Source of the DNA: DATIJJ01 sp039936115
Lineage (GTDB): Bacteria; Pseudomonadota; Gammaproteobacteria; DSM-16500
Assembly (NCBI GenBank): GCA_039936115.1
Contig: JBDTIZ010000002.1
Span: 1-13,238, forward strand
Direction of reading: 5' to 3'
Length of the DNA: 13,238 bases
This document shows positions 6,986-13,238 of this stretch, one piece after another; positions within the stretch are counted from its first letter, which is position 1; the number at the start of each line of letters is the position of its first letter. The position numbers and the translations under genes are program-made. The notes below the pieces were generated by a model. It did no database searches, was not told the DNA's origin, and worked only from the letters and a program-made list of their open reading frames with translations.

Positions 6986-7750
6986 GTGACAAAGGATGAA
7001 AACGCTTTGGTCAAAACGTATCGTGCTACCACACAGTGGAATCATTGGCTGACGCAATTTCTTGGACACAATGTACTTGAGTCAGAGAAAAAATTTCTAC
7101 TGCGTGCGCTAACCAATTATTATGGTAAGCACACTTTATTACTTGGCGTGCCGCTGCAAAATGATTTACTTAAAGCAAGTGTGACTGCACATCAGGTTTT
7201 GTTAACACCTATGATTAGCAAAACCAGGCAAATTAAAATCATTGAAGCCGAGCTTGACGAATTGCCGATTGCGTCAGGGAGTGTAGATCTGGTTTTGTTG
7301 CCGCATACTTTGGAATACTTGGATAATCCGCGATTGTTGCTCTCAGAAGCGTGTCGTATCGTTAAACCAGAGGGGCATATTGTTATCTTGGGATTTAATC
7401 CATTTAGTTTTTGGGGATTAAAAAAAATGGTGGCGAGCAACACCAATCTCCCTTGGTCGAATAATTTCATACAAGCTAATACAGTTAAAAAATGGTTAGG
7501 ATTAGCTGATTTTGAATTGGTGAAACAAGATTCTTTTTTGTTTCGTCCGCCGGTGCTAAATCATGCGCTTTATCGCAGGCTTAAATTTTTGGAATGGGTC
7601 GGAAAAAAATGTTACCGGCCTTTTGGCGGTGTTTATGTGTTGGTGGCTAAGGCAAAAGTGATTCCATTAACACCGATTCGTCTACGTTGGGAACAAGGTT
7701 TATCAAGTATTCGTACTGCAATTCCAGGTCCTACGATGCGCGACTTTTAA
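6986..7750 (+). CDS. yafS: YafS-like class I SAM-dependent methyltransferase
   Basis: The 254-residue protein resembles E. coli YafS, a putative methyltransferase of unknown substrate. Motifs seen are ELPIASGSVDLVLLPHTLEY (92-111), corresponding to post-I and motif II of the Methyltransferase_11 fold, then EACRIVKPEGHIVILGFNP (121-139) and SFWGLKK. The usual glycine-rich SAM motif (GxGxG) near residue 50 is replaced by LLLGVPLQ, so cofactor binding is not assured; as I recall, E. coli YafS is also degenerate here. The position beside rnhA-dnaQ and divergent from mltD reproduces E. coli order except that gloB, which lies between mltD and yafS there, is absent. The start is uncertain. The GTG at 6986 has no clear ribosome site, whereas an in-frame TTG at 7007 has AAAGGA (6991-6996) ten bases upstream. 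Only 26 bases separate it from rnhA, so the three plus-strand genes are probably one operon. Confidence 0.85.
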   Translation: MTKDENALVKTYRATTQWNHWLTQFLGHNVLESEKKFLLRALTNYYGKHTLLLGVPLQNDLLKASVTAHQVLLTPMISKTRQIKIIEAELDELPIASGSVDLVLLPHTLEYLDNPRLLLSEACRIVKPEGHIVILGFNPFSFWGLKKMVASNTNLPWSNNFIQANTVKKWLGLADFELVKQDSFLFRPPVLNHALYRRLKFLEWVGKKCYRPFGGVYVLVAKAKVIPLTPIRLRWEQGLSSIRTAIPGPTMRDF

Positions 7751-7776
7751 AATATTGAATTGATTGAAGGTAGTAC

Positions 7777-8241
7777 ATGAAACATGTTGTTATTTTTACC
7801 GACGGAGCGTGCCGCGGTAATCCGGGTCCCGGAGGTTGGGGCGCCTTACTGCGTTACAATGATCACGAGAAATCTATTTTTGGTGGAGAATTAGATACTA
7901 CCAATAATCGAATGGAATTAATGGCCGCTATCAAAGCCCTACGCTATTTGCGAGAACCCTGTAAAGTTGATTTACATACCGATTCGCAGTATTTGCAGAA
8001 AGGTATTTCGGAATGGATGGCAGCGTGGAAAAAGAAACAATGGAAAAAATCAGATAATAAGCCGGTGAAAAACGTCGATTTATGGAAGGAATTAGATCAA
8101 GAAACAAGTCGTCACAAAATAGCATGGCATTGGGTTAAAGCACACAATGGTCATCGTGAAAATGAAATTGCAGATTTACTAGCGAATCAGGCGATTGATG
8201 AACTGCTTGGCAAAGGTAAGGAAGGTTTATGCGCCAAATAA
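7777..8241 (+). CDS. rnhA: ribonuclease HI
   Basis: RNase HI hydrolyses the RNA strand of RNA-DNA hybrids, removing R-loops and primers in the cytoplasm. The 154-residue length matches E. coli RNase HI (155). All four carboxylate catalytic residues are present: D9 in FTDGACRGNPG, E47 in NNRMELMA, D69 in HTDSQY, and D133 in ADLLAN. The catalytic histidine H123 (KAHNGH) is also present, as is the basic protrusion (KKKQWKK, about 85-91) that binds the hybrid. The ATG is preceded by GAAGG at 7766-7770 with a six-base spacer. The 3' end overlaps dnaQ by 13 bases in the same direction, unlike the divergent rnhA and dnaQ of E. coli, so translation of the two is probably coupled. Confidence 0.98.
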   Translation: MKHVVIFTDGACRGNPGPGGWGALLRYNDHEKSIFGGELDTTNNRMELMAAIKALRYLREPCKVDLHTDSQYLQKGISEWMAAWKKKQWKKSDNKPVKNVDLWKELDQETSRHKIAWHWVKAHNGHRENEIADLLANQAIDELLGKGKEGLCAK

Positions 8242-8927
8242 TTCTAGATACTGAAACAACGGGTTTACAAACGGAAGATGGGCATCGCATTATTGAAATC
8301 GGTGCTATTGAAATGATTAATCGTAAATTTACAGGTAAACGTTATCATCAATATATCAATCCTGAACGCGATAGCGATGAAGGCGCGTTAGCGGTACATG
8401 GTATCACGAAAGAATTTTTACAAAATAAGCCAGTCTTTGCGCAAGTTGCGCAAGAATTTATGGATTTTATTATTGATGCTGAGTTGATTATTCATAATGC
8501 GCCGTTTGATACAGGGTTTATTAATTATGAATTAAAATTAACAAAAAACGGCTGGAAGCCTCTCTCAAAATATTGCCACGTGATTGATACGTTGATAATG
8601 GCAAGACAATTGCATATCGGGCAGCGAAATAGTTTGGATGCATTGTGTAAGCGATACAGTGTTGATAATTCACAGCGTGATTTGCACGGCGCTTTGCTCG
8701 ATGCGCATTTGTTAGCGCAAGTTTATCTTGCGATGACAGGCGGGCAGGGAAGTTTATTTGAAGAAAATCAAGCAACAGAATCGGCCAAACAAGAAACGAT
8801 TACCTTAAACAAAATGACGCTCCAATCGCGCAATTTAATTGTCTTAATGGCAAGTGCTGAGGAATTAGCATCACATGAGATGAAGTTGCAGGCTATGAAT
8901 GAAAAGGGCAAGTGCTTGTGGGAATAG
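8229..8927 (+). CDS. dnaQ: DNA polymerase III epsilon subunit (3'-5' proofreading exonuclease)
   Basis: Epsilon proofreads the replicative polymerase and bridges the alpha subunit and the sliding clamp. The 232-residue protein carries all DEDDh exonuclease residues: D7 and E9 in LDTETTG (Exo I), D94 in HNAPFDTGF (Exo II), and H153 and D158 in LHGALLDAH (Exo III). Just after the exonuclease domain, QGSLF (173-177) fits the beta-clamp-binding consensus Q-x-S/D-L-F and is closer to it than the E. coli epsilon site. The C-terminal 40 residues, ending CLWE, correspond to the alpha-binding tail. The start lies inside the rnhA end, with AAGGAAGG (8218-8225) just upstream. The gene is the last of the yafS-rnhA-dnaQ group and is followed at once by a strong hairpin. 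Confidence 0.97.
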   Translation: MRQIILDTETTGLQTEDGHRIIEIGAIEMINRKFTGKRYHQYINPERDSDEGALAVHGITKEFLQNKPVFAQVAQEFMDFIIDAELIIHNAPFDTGFINYELKLTKNGWKPLSKYCHVIDTLIMARQLHIGQRNSLDALCKRYSVDNSQRDLHGALLDAHLLAQVYLAMTGGQGSLFEENQATESAKQETITLNKMTLQSRNLIVLMASAEELASHEMKLQAMNEKGKCLWE

Positions 8928-8963
8928 AATCTGTCATTCCAGTTTTTGCTGGAATGACAGATT
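8928..8963. terminator. perfect 15-bp hairpin between convergent dnaQ and yccA (family E repeat)
   Basis: AATCTGTCATTCCAG (8928-8942) and its exact complement (8949-8963) flank a six-base loop TTTTTG. It begins at the base after the dnaQ stop codon and lies 12 bases from the yccA stop, so it can stop transcription from both sides. It lacks a T-run after the stem on either strand, and its arm core GGAATGACAG recurs at 106-115. It is therefore probably a dispersed palindromic repeat recruited as a terminator or mRNA 3'-end stabiliser. Confidence 0.65.
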
Positions 8964-8974
8964 TGAATGGCGGA

Positions 8975-9652
8975 TTAATTCCTATTATTTCCTGTCAACG
9001 CTCCCAACAACATCAACAAATTCTGGAACAACATCAAAATATCCAAGAAAAGACTAATCGTCGCTAATATATAATTGCTCTCACCATTGTTAATAATTCG
9101 GCTCGTGTCAAACATGATTAACATGGCAGAAATAAAAGTAACTAGCGTAGAAATACCAAGTTGCATCGCTGGCATTTTTAAAAAGATATTTGCAATGCCT
9201 GCAATAATACAAACCACAAGACCAATCATTAAAAATTTACCCCAATGACTTAAGTCTTTTTTTGTTGTCATCACATAAGCGGAACACAAGAAGAACGTAA
9301 TGCCGGTGCCGCCTAATGCTGTCAAAATTAATTGACCGCCATTGGTATAACCGCGAATAAATTGATTTAACATAGGGCCCATTGAATAACCCATGCAGCC
9401 TGTGAATGCAAATACGGCTAAAATGCCCCAAGCGCTATTGCGCAACGCAGTTGTTGCAAATAACAAAACAAATCCTACGATAAACGCCACCATGGACGAT
9501 CCAAAACTAGCTTGGTTGGCCATTGCTAATGAGGCAGTTCCGGCACTAAAAAGCAAGGTTAAGCTCAAGAGAAGGTAAGTGTTTCGCAACACAGAGTTCG
9601 TCGCTAATAAAGATTGTTCTCGTCGCGTGGTAATAGTGTCATTGATAGGCAT
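8975..9652 (-). CDS. yccA: Bax inhibitor-1 family membrane protein, YccA-like
   Basis: This 225-residue polytopic inner-membrane protein has seven hydrophobic segments and closely resembles E. coli YccA, a substrate and modulator of the FtsH protease. Shared stretches include VLRNTYLLLSLTLLFSA (21-37), CSAYVMTTKKDLS (123-135) and ANIFL near 154. It keeps the paired aspartates of the BI-1/TMBIM family, D182 in FDTSRII and D204 in LFLDILMLF, implicated in pH-gated Ca2+ leak in Bacillus YetJ. As I recall, E. coli YccA lacks this pair, so the protein may retain an ion-leak activity; this is inference. The ATG at 9652 is preceded by GGAG (9663-9666, minus) ten bases upstream. Convergent with dnaQ. 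A tRNA-Ser(UGA) gene lies about 700 bases upstream, echoing the yccA-serT neighbourhood of E. coli. Confidence 0.93.
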   Translation of the reverse strand: MPINDTITTRREQSLLATNSVLRNTYLLLSLTLLFSAGTASLAMANQASFGSSMVAFIVGFVLLFATTALRNSAWGILAVFAFTGCMGYSMGPMLNQFIRGYTNGGQLILTALGGTGITFFLCSAYVMTTKKDLSHWGKFLMIGLVVCIIAGIANIFLKMPAMQLGISTLVTFISAMLIMFDTSRIINNGESNYILATISLFLDILMLFQNLLMLLGALTGNNRN

Positions 9653-9686
9653 ATATTGATATCTCCATGCAGTTTAAAGTGGATGA

Positions 9687-9695
9687 ATTGTAGCA
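9687..9695 (-). promoter_or_regulatory. extended -10 promoter of yccA
   Basis: On the minus strand TGCTACAAT is an extended -10 element (TG-N-TACAAT; hexamer at 9687-9692). No good -35 is seen, as expected for extended -10 promoters. Transcription would start near 9680, giving a leader of about 28 bases that contains the GGAG ribosome site. Confidence 0.45.
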
Positions 9696-9804
9696 TAATT
9701 CTTGTTTGCGTCTCACTAATGATTTTTTGTTCCACTGATAGGTTTGTGTGGCGGTTTCTTTTTTTTTACAAATCAAATCAGACGCTAAGTTGACTGGATA
9801 CCGC

Positions 9805-9896
9805 TGTAGGGGCGAACCTGTGTGTTCGCCCAGTGGCCTAAATATGCAACATTATTTCTTCGATAGAGAGGGCGAGCACACAGGTTCGCCCCTACA
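9805..9896. repeat. head-to-head pair of family B palindromes
   Basis: Each unit has TGTAG, then an 8-bp stem (GGGCGAAC with GTTCGCCC at 9810-9817 and 9824-9831; 7/8 plus a G-T pair in the second unit). The units are inverted around a 38-base centre. The same unit occurs at 3521-3548, in part at 149-162, and as a 13/14 remnant at 10056-10069. Confidence 0.75.
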
Positions 9897-9985
9897 AAAA
9901 GCAAAAGTCTGCAACAACGTCGGTACGACGGCAGAGAAACGAATTACCACATCTAGAAGCATGAGCTTTCTTCCACGCGCCGTCG

Positions 9986-10006
9986 TACCGCGGCTTGTCC
10001 GCGGTA
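9986..10006. repeat. hairpin core of family F repeat
   Basis: TACCGCGG (9986-9993) and CCGCGGTA (9999-10006) form a perfect 8-bp stem around CTTGT. This is the tip that is missing from the left copy, where family B sequence replaces it. Confidence 0.7.
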
Positions 10007-10024
10007 TCCAGTCAACTTGGCGTC

Positions 10025-10355
10025 TGTTTCGATTTGTAGAAAAATAACTAATAACGGTTCGCCCGTACAAAACCTTTTTTTAATTTTTCTAAAAAACTAT
10101 TTTATTAATAAAGCTTTATTTACACATTCCCGCAGTTTTTCTCTAGCAGTACGATTTGATTTTGTTTATAGTTGGCGAAACTTGATAAATCTATTAAATT
10201 TTGCTTGAAATATGTGCTGTTAAAATCAAAACCAAGTCTAGTTTTTTTTGCTATTTAACGAAATTTACTGGTTGAATCAATTCTTGAAATAGCGTTAATA
10301 TGTCAGGCTGTGAAAAACGACATAACAACGTGCTCAGAATAAAAACCTAAATCCA
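10025..10355. other. A/T-rich gene-free region upstream of tRNA-Ser
   Basis: No credible coding sequence is seen in these 331 bases. They hold a degraded family B remnant (GGTTCGCCCGTACA, 10056-10069), a perfect 14-base palindrome AATAAAGCTTTATT (10107-10120), an eight-T run (about 10242-10249) without a good hairpin before it, and a probable tRNA promoter near 10272-10301. Confidence 0.6.
10272..10301 (+). promoter_or_regulatory. probable promoter of tRNA-Ser (and perhaps uvrY)
   Basis: TTGAAT (10272-10277) and TAATAT (10296-10301) match the sigma-70 -35 and -10 consensus at four of six positions each, with an 18-base spacer. Transcription would start near 10308, giving a tRNA 5' leader of about 48 bases. 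No separate promoter is apparent between the tRNA and uvrY. Confidence 0.4.
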
Positions 10356-10445
<90 letters not shown>

Positions 10446-10464
10446 AGTTAAATTTGCATGCATG

Positions 10465-10470
10465 TGGGGT
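10465..10470 (+). promoter_or_regulatory. ribosome binding site deciding the uvrY TTG start
   Basis: TGGGGT ends six bases before the TTG at 10477. The alternative in-frame ATG at 10462 has no Shine-Dalgarno sequence before it and would add five residues (MWGIK) not expected at the N-terminus of this family. Confidence 0.55.
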
Positions 10471-10476
10471 ATTAAG

Positions 10477-11136
10477 TTGATTAAAGTTTTATTGGTTGAT
10501 GATCATGAACTTGTCCGCCTCGGCATAAAACGTCTTCTACAAGATGTACCTAGCATGAAAGTTGTCGGTGAAGCGGGTACAGGTGAAGAAGCCATTCGCT
10601 TAGCCAAGGAATTACTGCCAGATGTTGTCCTGATGGATGTACAAATGCCAGGAATCGGTGGGCTAGAGGCGACGCGCAAAATGATTCGCCATAATCCAGA
10701 TGTTAAAGTGCTCGCACTGACTGTTTGTGACGATGAACCTTATCCATCCCGTTTATTGCAAGCAGGTGCCGCGGGTTATATCACCAAAGGCTGCGACCCG
10801 GATGAAATGATTCGTGCAATTCGCACCGTCAATTCTGGTCAACGCTACATAAGCTCCGAAATTGCCCAACAATTAGCTCTTAAACGATTTGCAAAAGATG
10901 AAGAATCACCATTGGATATTTTATCCGAGCGCGAATTGCAAATTATGTTGATGATTACCAGTGGCCAAAAAGTCCAAGATATTTCAGACAAGCTATGTTT
11001 GAGTCCAAAAACAGTCAATAGTTATCGCTACCGAATTTTTGAAAAGTTGAGCATCAACAGCGACGTTGAATTGACTTTATTAGCGATTCGATTAGGGCTG
11101 GTCGAAGGACACAAATCATCTGCTGAAGAATCTTAA
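10477..11136 (+). CDS. uvrY: UvrY/GacA/LetA-type response regulator
   Basis: This cytoplasmic response regulator partners a BarA/GacS/LetS sensor kinase and activates the small RNAs that sequester CsrA. In Legionella it drives the transmissive phase. With the TTG start it has 219 residues (E. coli UvrY 218). The receiver domain (1-120) shows acidic-pocket D8 and D9, phospho-acceptor D54 in VLMDVQMPG, T82 and K104. The LuxR-type HTH (about 146-208) contains LSERELQIMLMI and the recognition helix region LSPKTVNSYRYRIFEKL. The N-terminus MIKVLLVDDHELVR is typical of GacA and LetA. The open frame continues upstream into the tRNA, but that extension is noncoding. The tRNA lies 31 bases upstream with no terminator visible between, and uvrC follows 53 bases downstream as in E. 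coli. Confidence 0.94.
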   Translation: MIKVLLVDDHELVRLGIKRLLQDVPSMKVVGEAGTGEEAIRLAKELLPDVVLMDVQMPGIGGLEATRKMIRHNPDVKVLALTVCDDEPYPSRLLQAGAAGYITKGCDPDEMIRAIRTVNSGQRYISSEIAQQLALKRFAKDEESPLDILSERELQIMLMITSGQKVQDISDKLCLSPKTVNSYRYRIFEKLSINSDVELTLLAIRLGLVEGHKSSAEES

Positions 11137-11175
11137 AAGAACTAGATAACGCTTTATTTGGGTAGGGTAGCCCTC

Positions 11176-11181
11176 TATAAT
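11176..11181 (+). promoter_or_regulatory. -10 element TATAAT immediately before uvrC
   Basis: A perfect TATAAT ends eight bases before the uvrC ATG. The best -35 candidate (TTTATT, 11153-11158) matches only three of six positions. No Shine-Dalgarno sequence precedes the ATG, so an internal promoter giving a nearly leaderless uvrC mRNA is possible alongside read-through from uvrY. Confidence 0.35.
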
Positions 11182-11189
11182 TTATAACC

Positions 11190-13016
11190 ATGCAAATACC
11201 TAACATCAAATCGTTTCTCTGCAATGTCACCCATCAGCCAGGCATTTATCAAATGCTGGATGCAGAGGGAAAAATTATATATATCGGCAAAGCACGCGAC
11301 TTAAAAAAACGTTTATCCAGCTATTTTTCGGCAAAACAACACGATACTAAGACACATGCTTTATTAAAACATGTTAAGAATATCGATATTACTGTCACTC
11401 ACAGTGAAAATGAAGCGTTATTGCTAGAATGTAATTTAATCAAAAAACATCGACCGCATTACAACGTGTTATTTCGAGATGATAAAAGTTATCCTTATAT
11501 TTTGATTAGTAACGATCATACCTTTCCCAGAATTGATTTCTATCGTGGGCTACGAAAACAAAATGGTTTGTATTTTGGTCCATTCCCGAACGCATCGGCA
11601 GTGCGACAAACCATCAACTTAATTGAAAAATTATTCAAGCTACGTAATTGCACCAATAGTTTTTTTGCAGCACGCGAGCGACCTTGTATTCAATATCAAA
11701 TCGGTCGTTGTACAGCGCCGTGTGTTGATTATGTAACGGTAGAAGAATATCAACAACAAGTCCGTCATGCGGTTCTGTTTTTGCAAGGCAAAAACGAAGA
11801 AGTCATAAATGAGTTAACTAAAAAAATGGAACAAGCGGCGAGTCATTTAAATTTTGAGTTGGCAGCAGAATTACGCAATCAAATTGCAAAATTGCGCGAA
11901 ATTCAAGCCCAGCAACACGTGAGCGCAGAACACGGCGATGCTGATGTGATTGGCTTGGCGGTCAAAGCTGGCATAGTGTGTTTACAATTATTAGTCATTC
12001 GTGGTGGCAGAATACTAGGGAGTCGTGCTTACTTTCCGAATGTGCCGGTTCAATCATCGAGTGAAGAAATTTTAACTTCGTTTATCACGCAACATTATTT
12101 AAATCCCAATTTTGGCTCGCAAGAAATTCCCAAAGAAATTATTTTAGCAAACCATTTGCCGGAAACAGATTGGTTAGCCGATGGTTTGCGTGTTCAAGCG
12201 CAACATAAGGTGATATTTTCTTCGCGTGTGCGCGGCGAGCGCAAGAAATGGTTGGAGATGGCAACCAATAGCGCACAGCAATCACTCAACAGTCAATTAT
12301 TAAATAAAGCGAATGCTTATGAGCGGTTTGCTGCATTAGTACAAACGTTAGAATTAGAAAAAATGCCTGATATTATAGAGTGTTTTGACATCAGTCATAG
12401 CAGCGGGGAGGCGACAGTTGGTTCGTGTGTGGTCTTTAATAAAGAAGGACCTGTTAAAACGCATTATCGACGTTTCAATATTGCTGATATCACACCTGGC
12501 GATGATATTGCTGCTATGCGGCAGGCATTAACCCGGCGCTACAAACGACTGCAAGCTGAAGAAGCTATTTTGCCAGATGTCTTATTAATCGACGGCGGTA
12601 AACCGCAGCTCAATGTTGCAAAAAAAGTATTGGTAGAGTTAGGAATTCAAAACATTTTATTAGTCGGAGTTGCAAAAGGTGTTACGCGAAAACCTGGATT
12701 TGAAACGCTGCATTTTGTCGATAGCGCACCGATTCACCTACCATCCGATTCATTGGCATTGCATTTAATTCAACAAATTCGCGATGAGGCACATCGTTTT
12801 GCGATCACGGGACATCGGCTTCGTCGCGATAAAAAACGCGTCACTTCATCACTAGAAATGATACCGGGTATCGGCGCAAAACGGCGGCGAGAATTATTGC
12901 GCTACTTTGGTGGTATTCAAGCTATAAACCGTGCTAGTCTTGAAAACTTGAAAAAAGTTCCTGGCATCAGTCAGGCATTAGCAGAAAGAATTTTTGCAGC
13001 GATACATAATCTATAA
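11190..13016 (+). CDS. uvrC: UvrABC excinuclease subunit C
   Basis: UvrC makes both incisions around bulky DNA lesions after loading by UvrA and UvrB. The 608 residues match E. coli UvrC (610). Domains in order: GIY-YIG nuclease (16-95; GIY 18-20, YIG 31-33, E80), which makes the 3' incision; a cysteine cluster C154, C166, C174 and C178, at the same positions as the iron-sulfur ligands of E. coli UvrC; a UVR UvrB-binding motif near 205-240; an RNase H-like nuclease for the 5' incision with D400 (CFDISH), D438 (PGDD), D468 (LIDGG) and H535; and tandem helix-hairpin-helix motifs at 555-605 (IPGIGAKRR and VPGISQALAE). All catalytic residues are intact. The start at 11190 aligns with the family N-terminus. 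Upstream is uvrY and downstream, after 15 bases, pgsA. Confidence 0.98.
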   Translation: MQIPNIKSFLCNVTHQPGIYQMLDAEGKIIYIGKARDLKKRLSSYFSAKQHDTKTHALLKHVKNIDITVTHSENEALLLECNLIKKHRPHYNVLFRDDKSYPYILISNDHTFPRIDFYRGLRKQNGLYFGPFPNASAVRQTINLIEKLFKLRNCTNSFFAARERPCIQYQIGRCTAPCVDYVTVEEYQQQVRHAVLFLQGKNEEVINELTKKMEQAASHLNFELAAELRNQIAKLREIQAQQHVSAEHGDADVIGLAVKAGIVCLQLLVIRGGRILGSRAYFPNVPVQSSSEEILTSFITQHYLNPNFGSQEIPKEIILANHLPETDWLADGLRVQAQHKVIFSSRVRGERKKWLEMATNSAQQSLNSQLLNKANAYERFAALVQTLELEKMPDIIECFDISHSSGEATVGSCVVFNKEGPVKTHYRRFNIADITPGDDIAAMRQALTRRYKRLQAEEAILPDVLLIDGGKPQLNVAKKVLVELGIQNILLVGVAKGVTRKPGFETLHFVDSAPIHLPSDSLALHLIQQIRDEAHRFAITGHRLRRDKKRVTSSLEMIPGIGAKRRRELLRYFGGIQAINRASLENLKKVPGISQALAERIFAAIHNL

Positions 13017-13031
13017 TTTAACGGTGTAAGC

Positions 13032-13238
13032 ATGTTTAATTTACCTAATATTCTTACGATTTTTCGGATATTAGTTATCCCATTCCTCGCGTTTTTCTTT
13101 TACCTACCTAACACTTGGGGTCATCTGGTAGCGGCTATTATATTTATTCTGGCGTGTATTACGGATTGGCTAGATGGGTATCTTGCTCGCAGCTTAAAAC
13201 AATTAACTAAATTAGGTGCGTTTTTGGATCCTGTTGCC
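13032..13238 (+). CDS. pgsA: CDP-diacylglycerol-glycerol-3-phosphate 3-phosphatidyltransferase, 5' part
   Basis: PgsA makes phosphatidylglycerol phosphate from CDP-diacylglycerol and glycerol-3-phosphate at the inner membrane, the first committed step to phosphatidylglycerol and cardiolipin. Only the first 69 codons are present; the window edge cuts the gene. The N-terminus MFNLPNILTIFRILVIP is typical of the family. The CDP-alcohol phosphotransferase signature D-x2-DG-x2-AR-x8-G-x3-D is visible as DWLDGYLAR followed by LGAFLD near the end; the final aspartate falls outside. The gene begins 15 bases after uvrC, as in the E. coli uvrY-uvrC-pgsA order, with only a weak GGTG ribosome site. Confidence 0.93.
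   Translation, partial: MFNLPNILTIFRILVIPFLAFFFYLPNTWGHLVAAIIFILACITDWLDGYLARSLKQLTKLGAFLDPVA

Larger units (their letters stand above)
9781..10024. repeat. 244-base nested inverted-repeat element
   Basis: The outer arms 9781-9804 and 10001-10024 are inverted copies (23/24). Inside them lies a 27-base inverted pair of family B units, 9805-9831 and 9870-9896 (26/27), and a perfect 12-bp inverted pair CGGTACGACGGC (9921-9932) and its complement (9979-9990). The right side 9979-10024 is a continuous repeat unit (family F) with its own hairpin. The left side is the same unit split by about 116 bases. No coding capacity is credible; short open frames crossing it follow the palindromes. Confidence 0.8.

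Noticed and set aside
9781..10024. CRISPR array or insertion sequence
   Set aside because: The repeats are inverted and nested with unequal spacing, not regular direct repeats, and no transposase or cas gene is present in the window.
9748..10070. Open frames of 99 (+) and 72 (-) residues in the yccA-tRNA gap
   Set aside because: Both cross the nested palindromes at 9781-10024, and their sequence follows the repeats rather than any protein family.
10201..10260. Terminator at the eight-T run before tRNA-Ser
   Set aside because: The only preceding pairing is a four-base A/T stem, too weak to support a terminator.

Overview
The window is a bacterial chromosome segment of roughly 40% G+C. Its closest resemblance is to Gammaproteobacteria of the order Legionellales (Coxiella, Legionella, Aquicella or Berkiella-like). 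Housekeeping proteins look gammaproteobacterial throughout (UvrY/GacA, UvrC, YafS, RnhA, DnaQ, YccA, Tex). Two gene blocks follow Escherichia coli order: mltD-(gloB)-yafS-rnhA-dnaQ and uvrY-uvrC-pgsA, and yccA sits near a tRNA-Ser(UGA) gene as yccA-serT does in E. coli. The placement in Legionellales is inferred from an effector-like gene preceded by a PmrA-type operator and from the many small palindromic repeats between genes. It is not proven.

Layout. Bases 1-175 are repeat fragments. On the minus strand, reading right to left, come mltD (5207-6871), a MATE exporter (3602-4981), an unrecognised 293-residue Cys/His-rich membrane-associated protein (2553-3434) and tex (176-2461). On the plus strand are yafS (6986-7750), rnhA (7777-8241) and dnaQ (8229-8927, overlapping rnhA by 13 bases). 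A perfect 15-bp hairpin separates dnaQ from the convergent yccA (8975-9652). A gene-free stretch of about 700 bases holds a nested repeat element (9781-10024). Then follow tRNA-Ser(UGA) (10356-10445), uvrY (TTG start at 10477), uvrC and the first 69 codons of pgsA, cut by the window edge.

How they work together. tex, rnhA, dnaQ and uvrC are nucleic-acid maintenance genes. mltD and yccA are envelope functions and pgsA begins acidic phospholipid synthesis. uvrY encodes the GacA/LetA-type response regulator that in Legionella controls the switch to the transmissive, virulent phase. The gene of greatest interest is the one at 2553-3434. Its N-terminus carries a PSAP motif and, eight residues later, a PPSY motif. 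These are the short linear motifs by which eukaryotic and viral proteins recruit the host ESCRT-I subunit TSG101 and Nedd4-family ubiquitin ligases. Upstream is a CTTAAT-N5-CTTAAG direct repeat matching the PmrA operator used by many Dot/Icm effector genes. Together these suggest a previously undescribed secreted effector that mimics a host trafficking adaptor.

Intergenic space is unusually rich in repeats. At least four small palindrome families occur. One copy appears to have been inserted into the hairpin tip of another.
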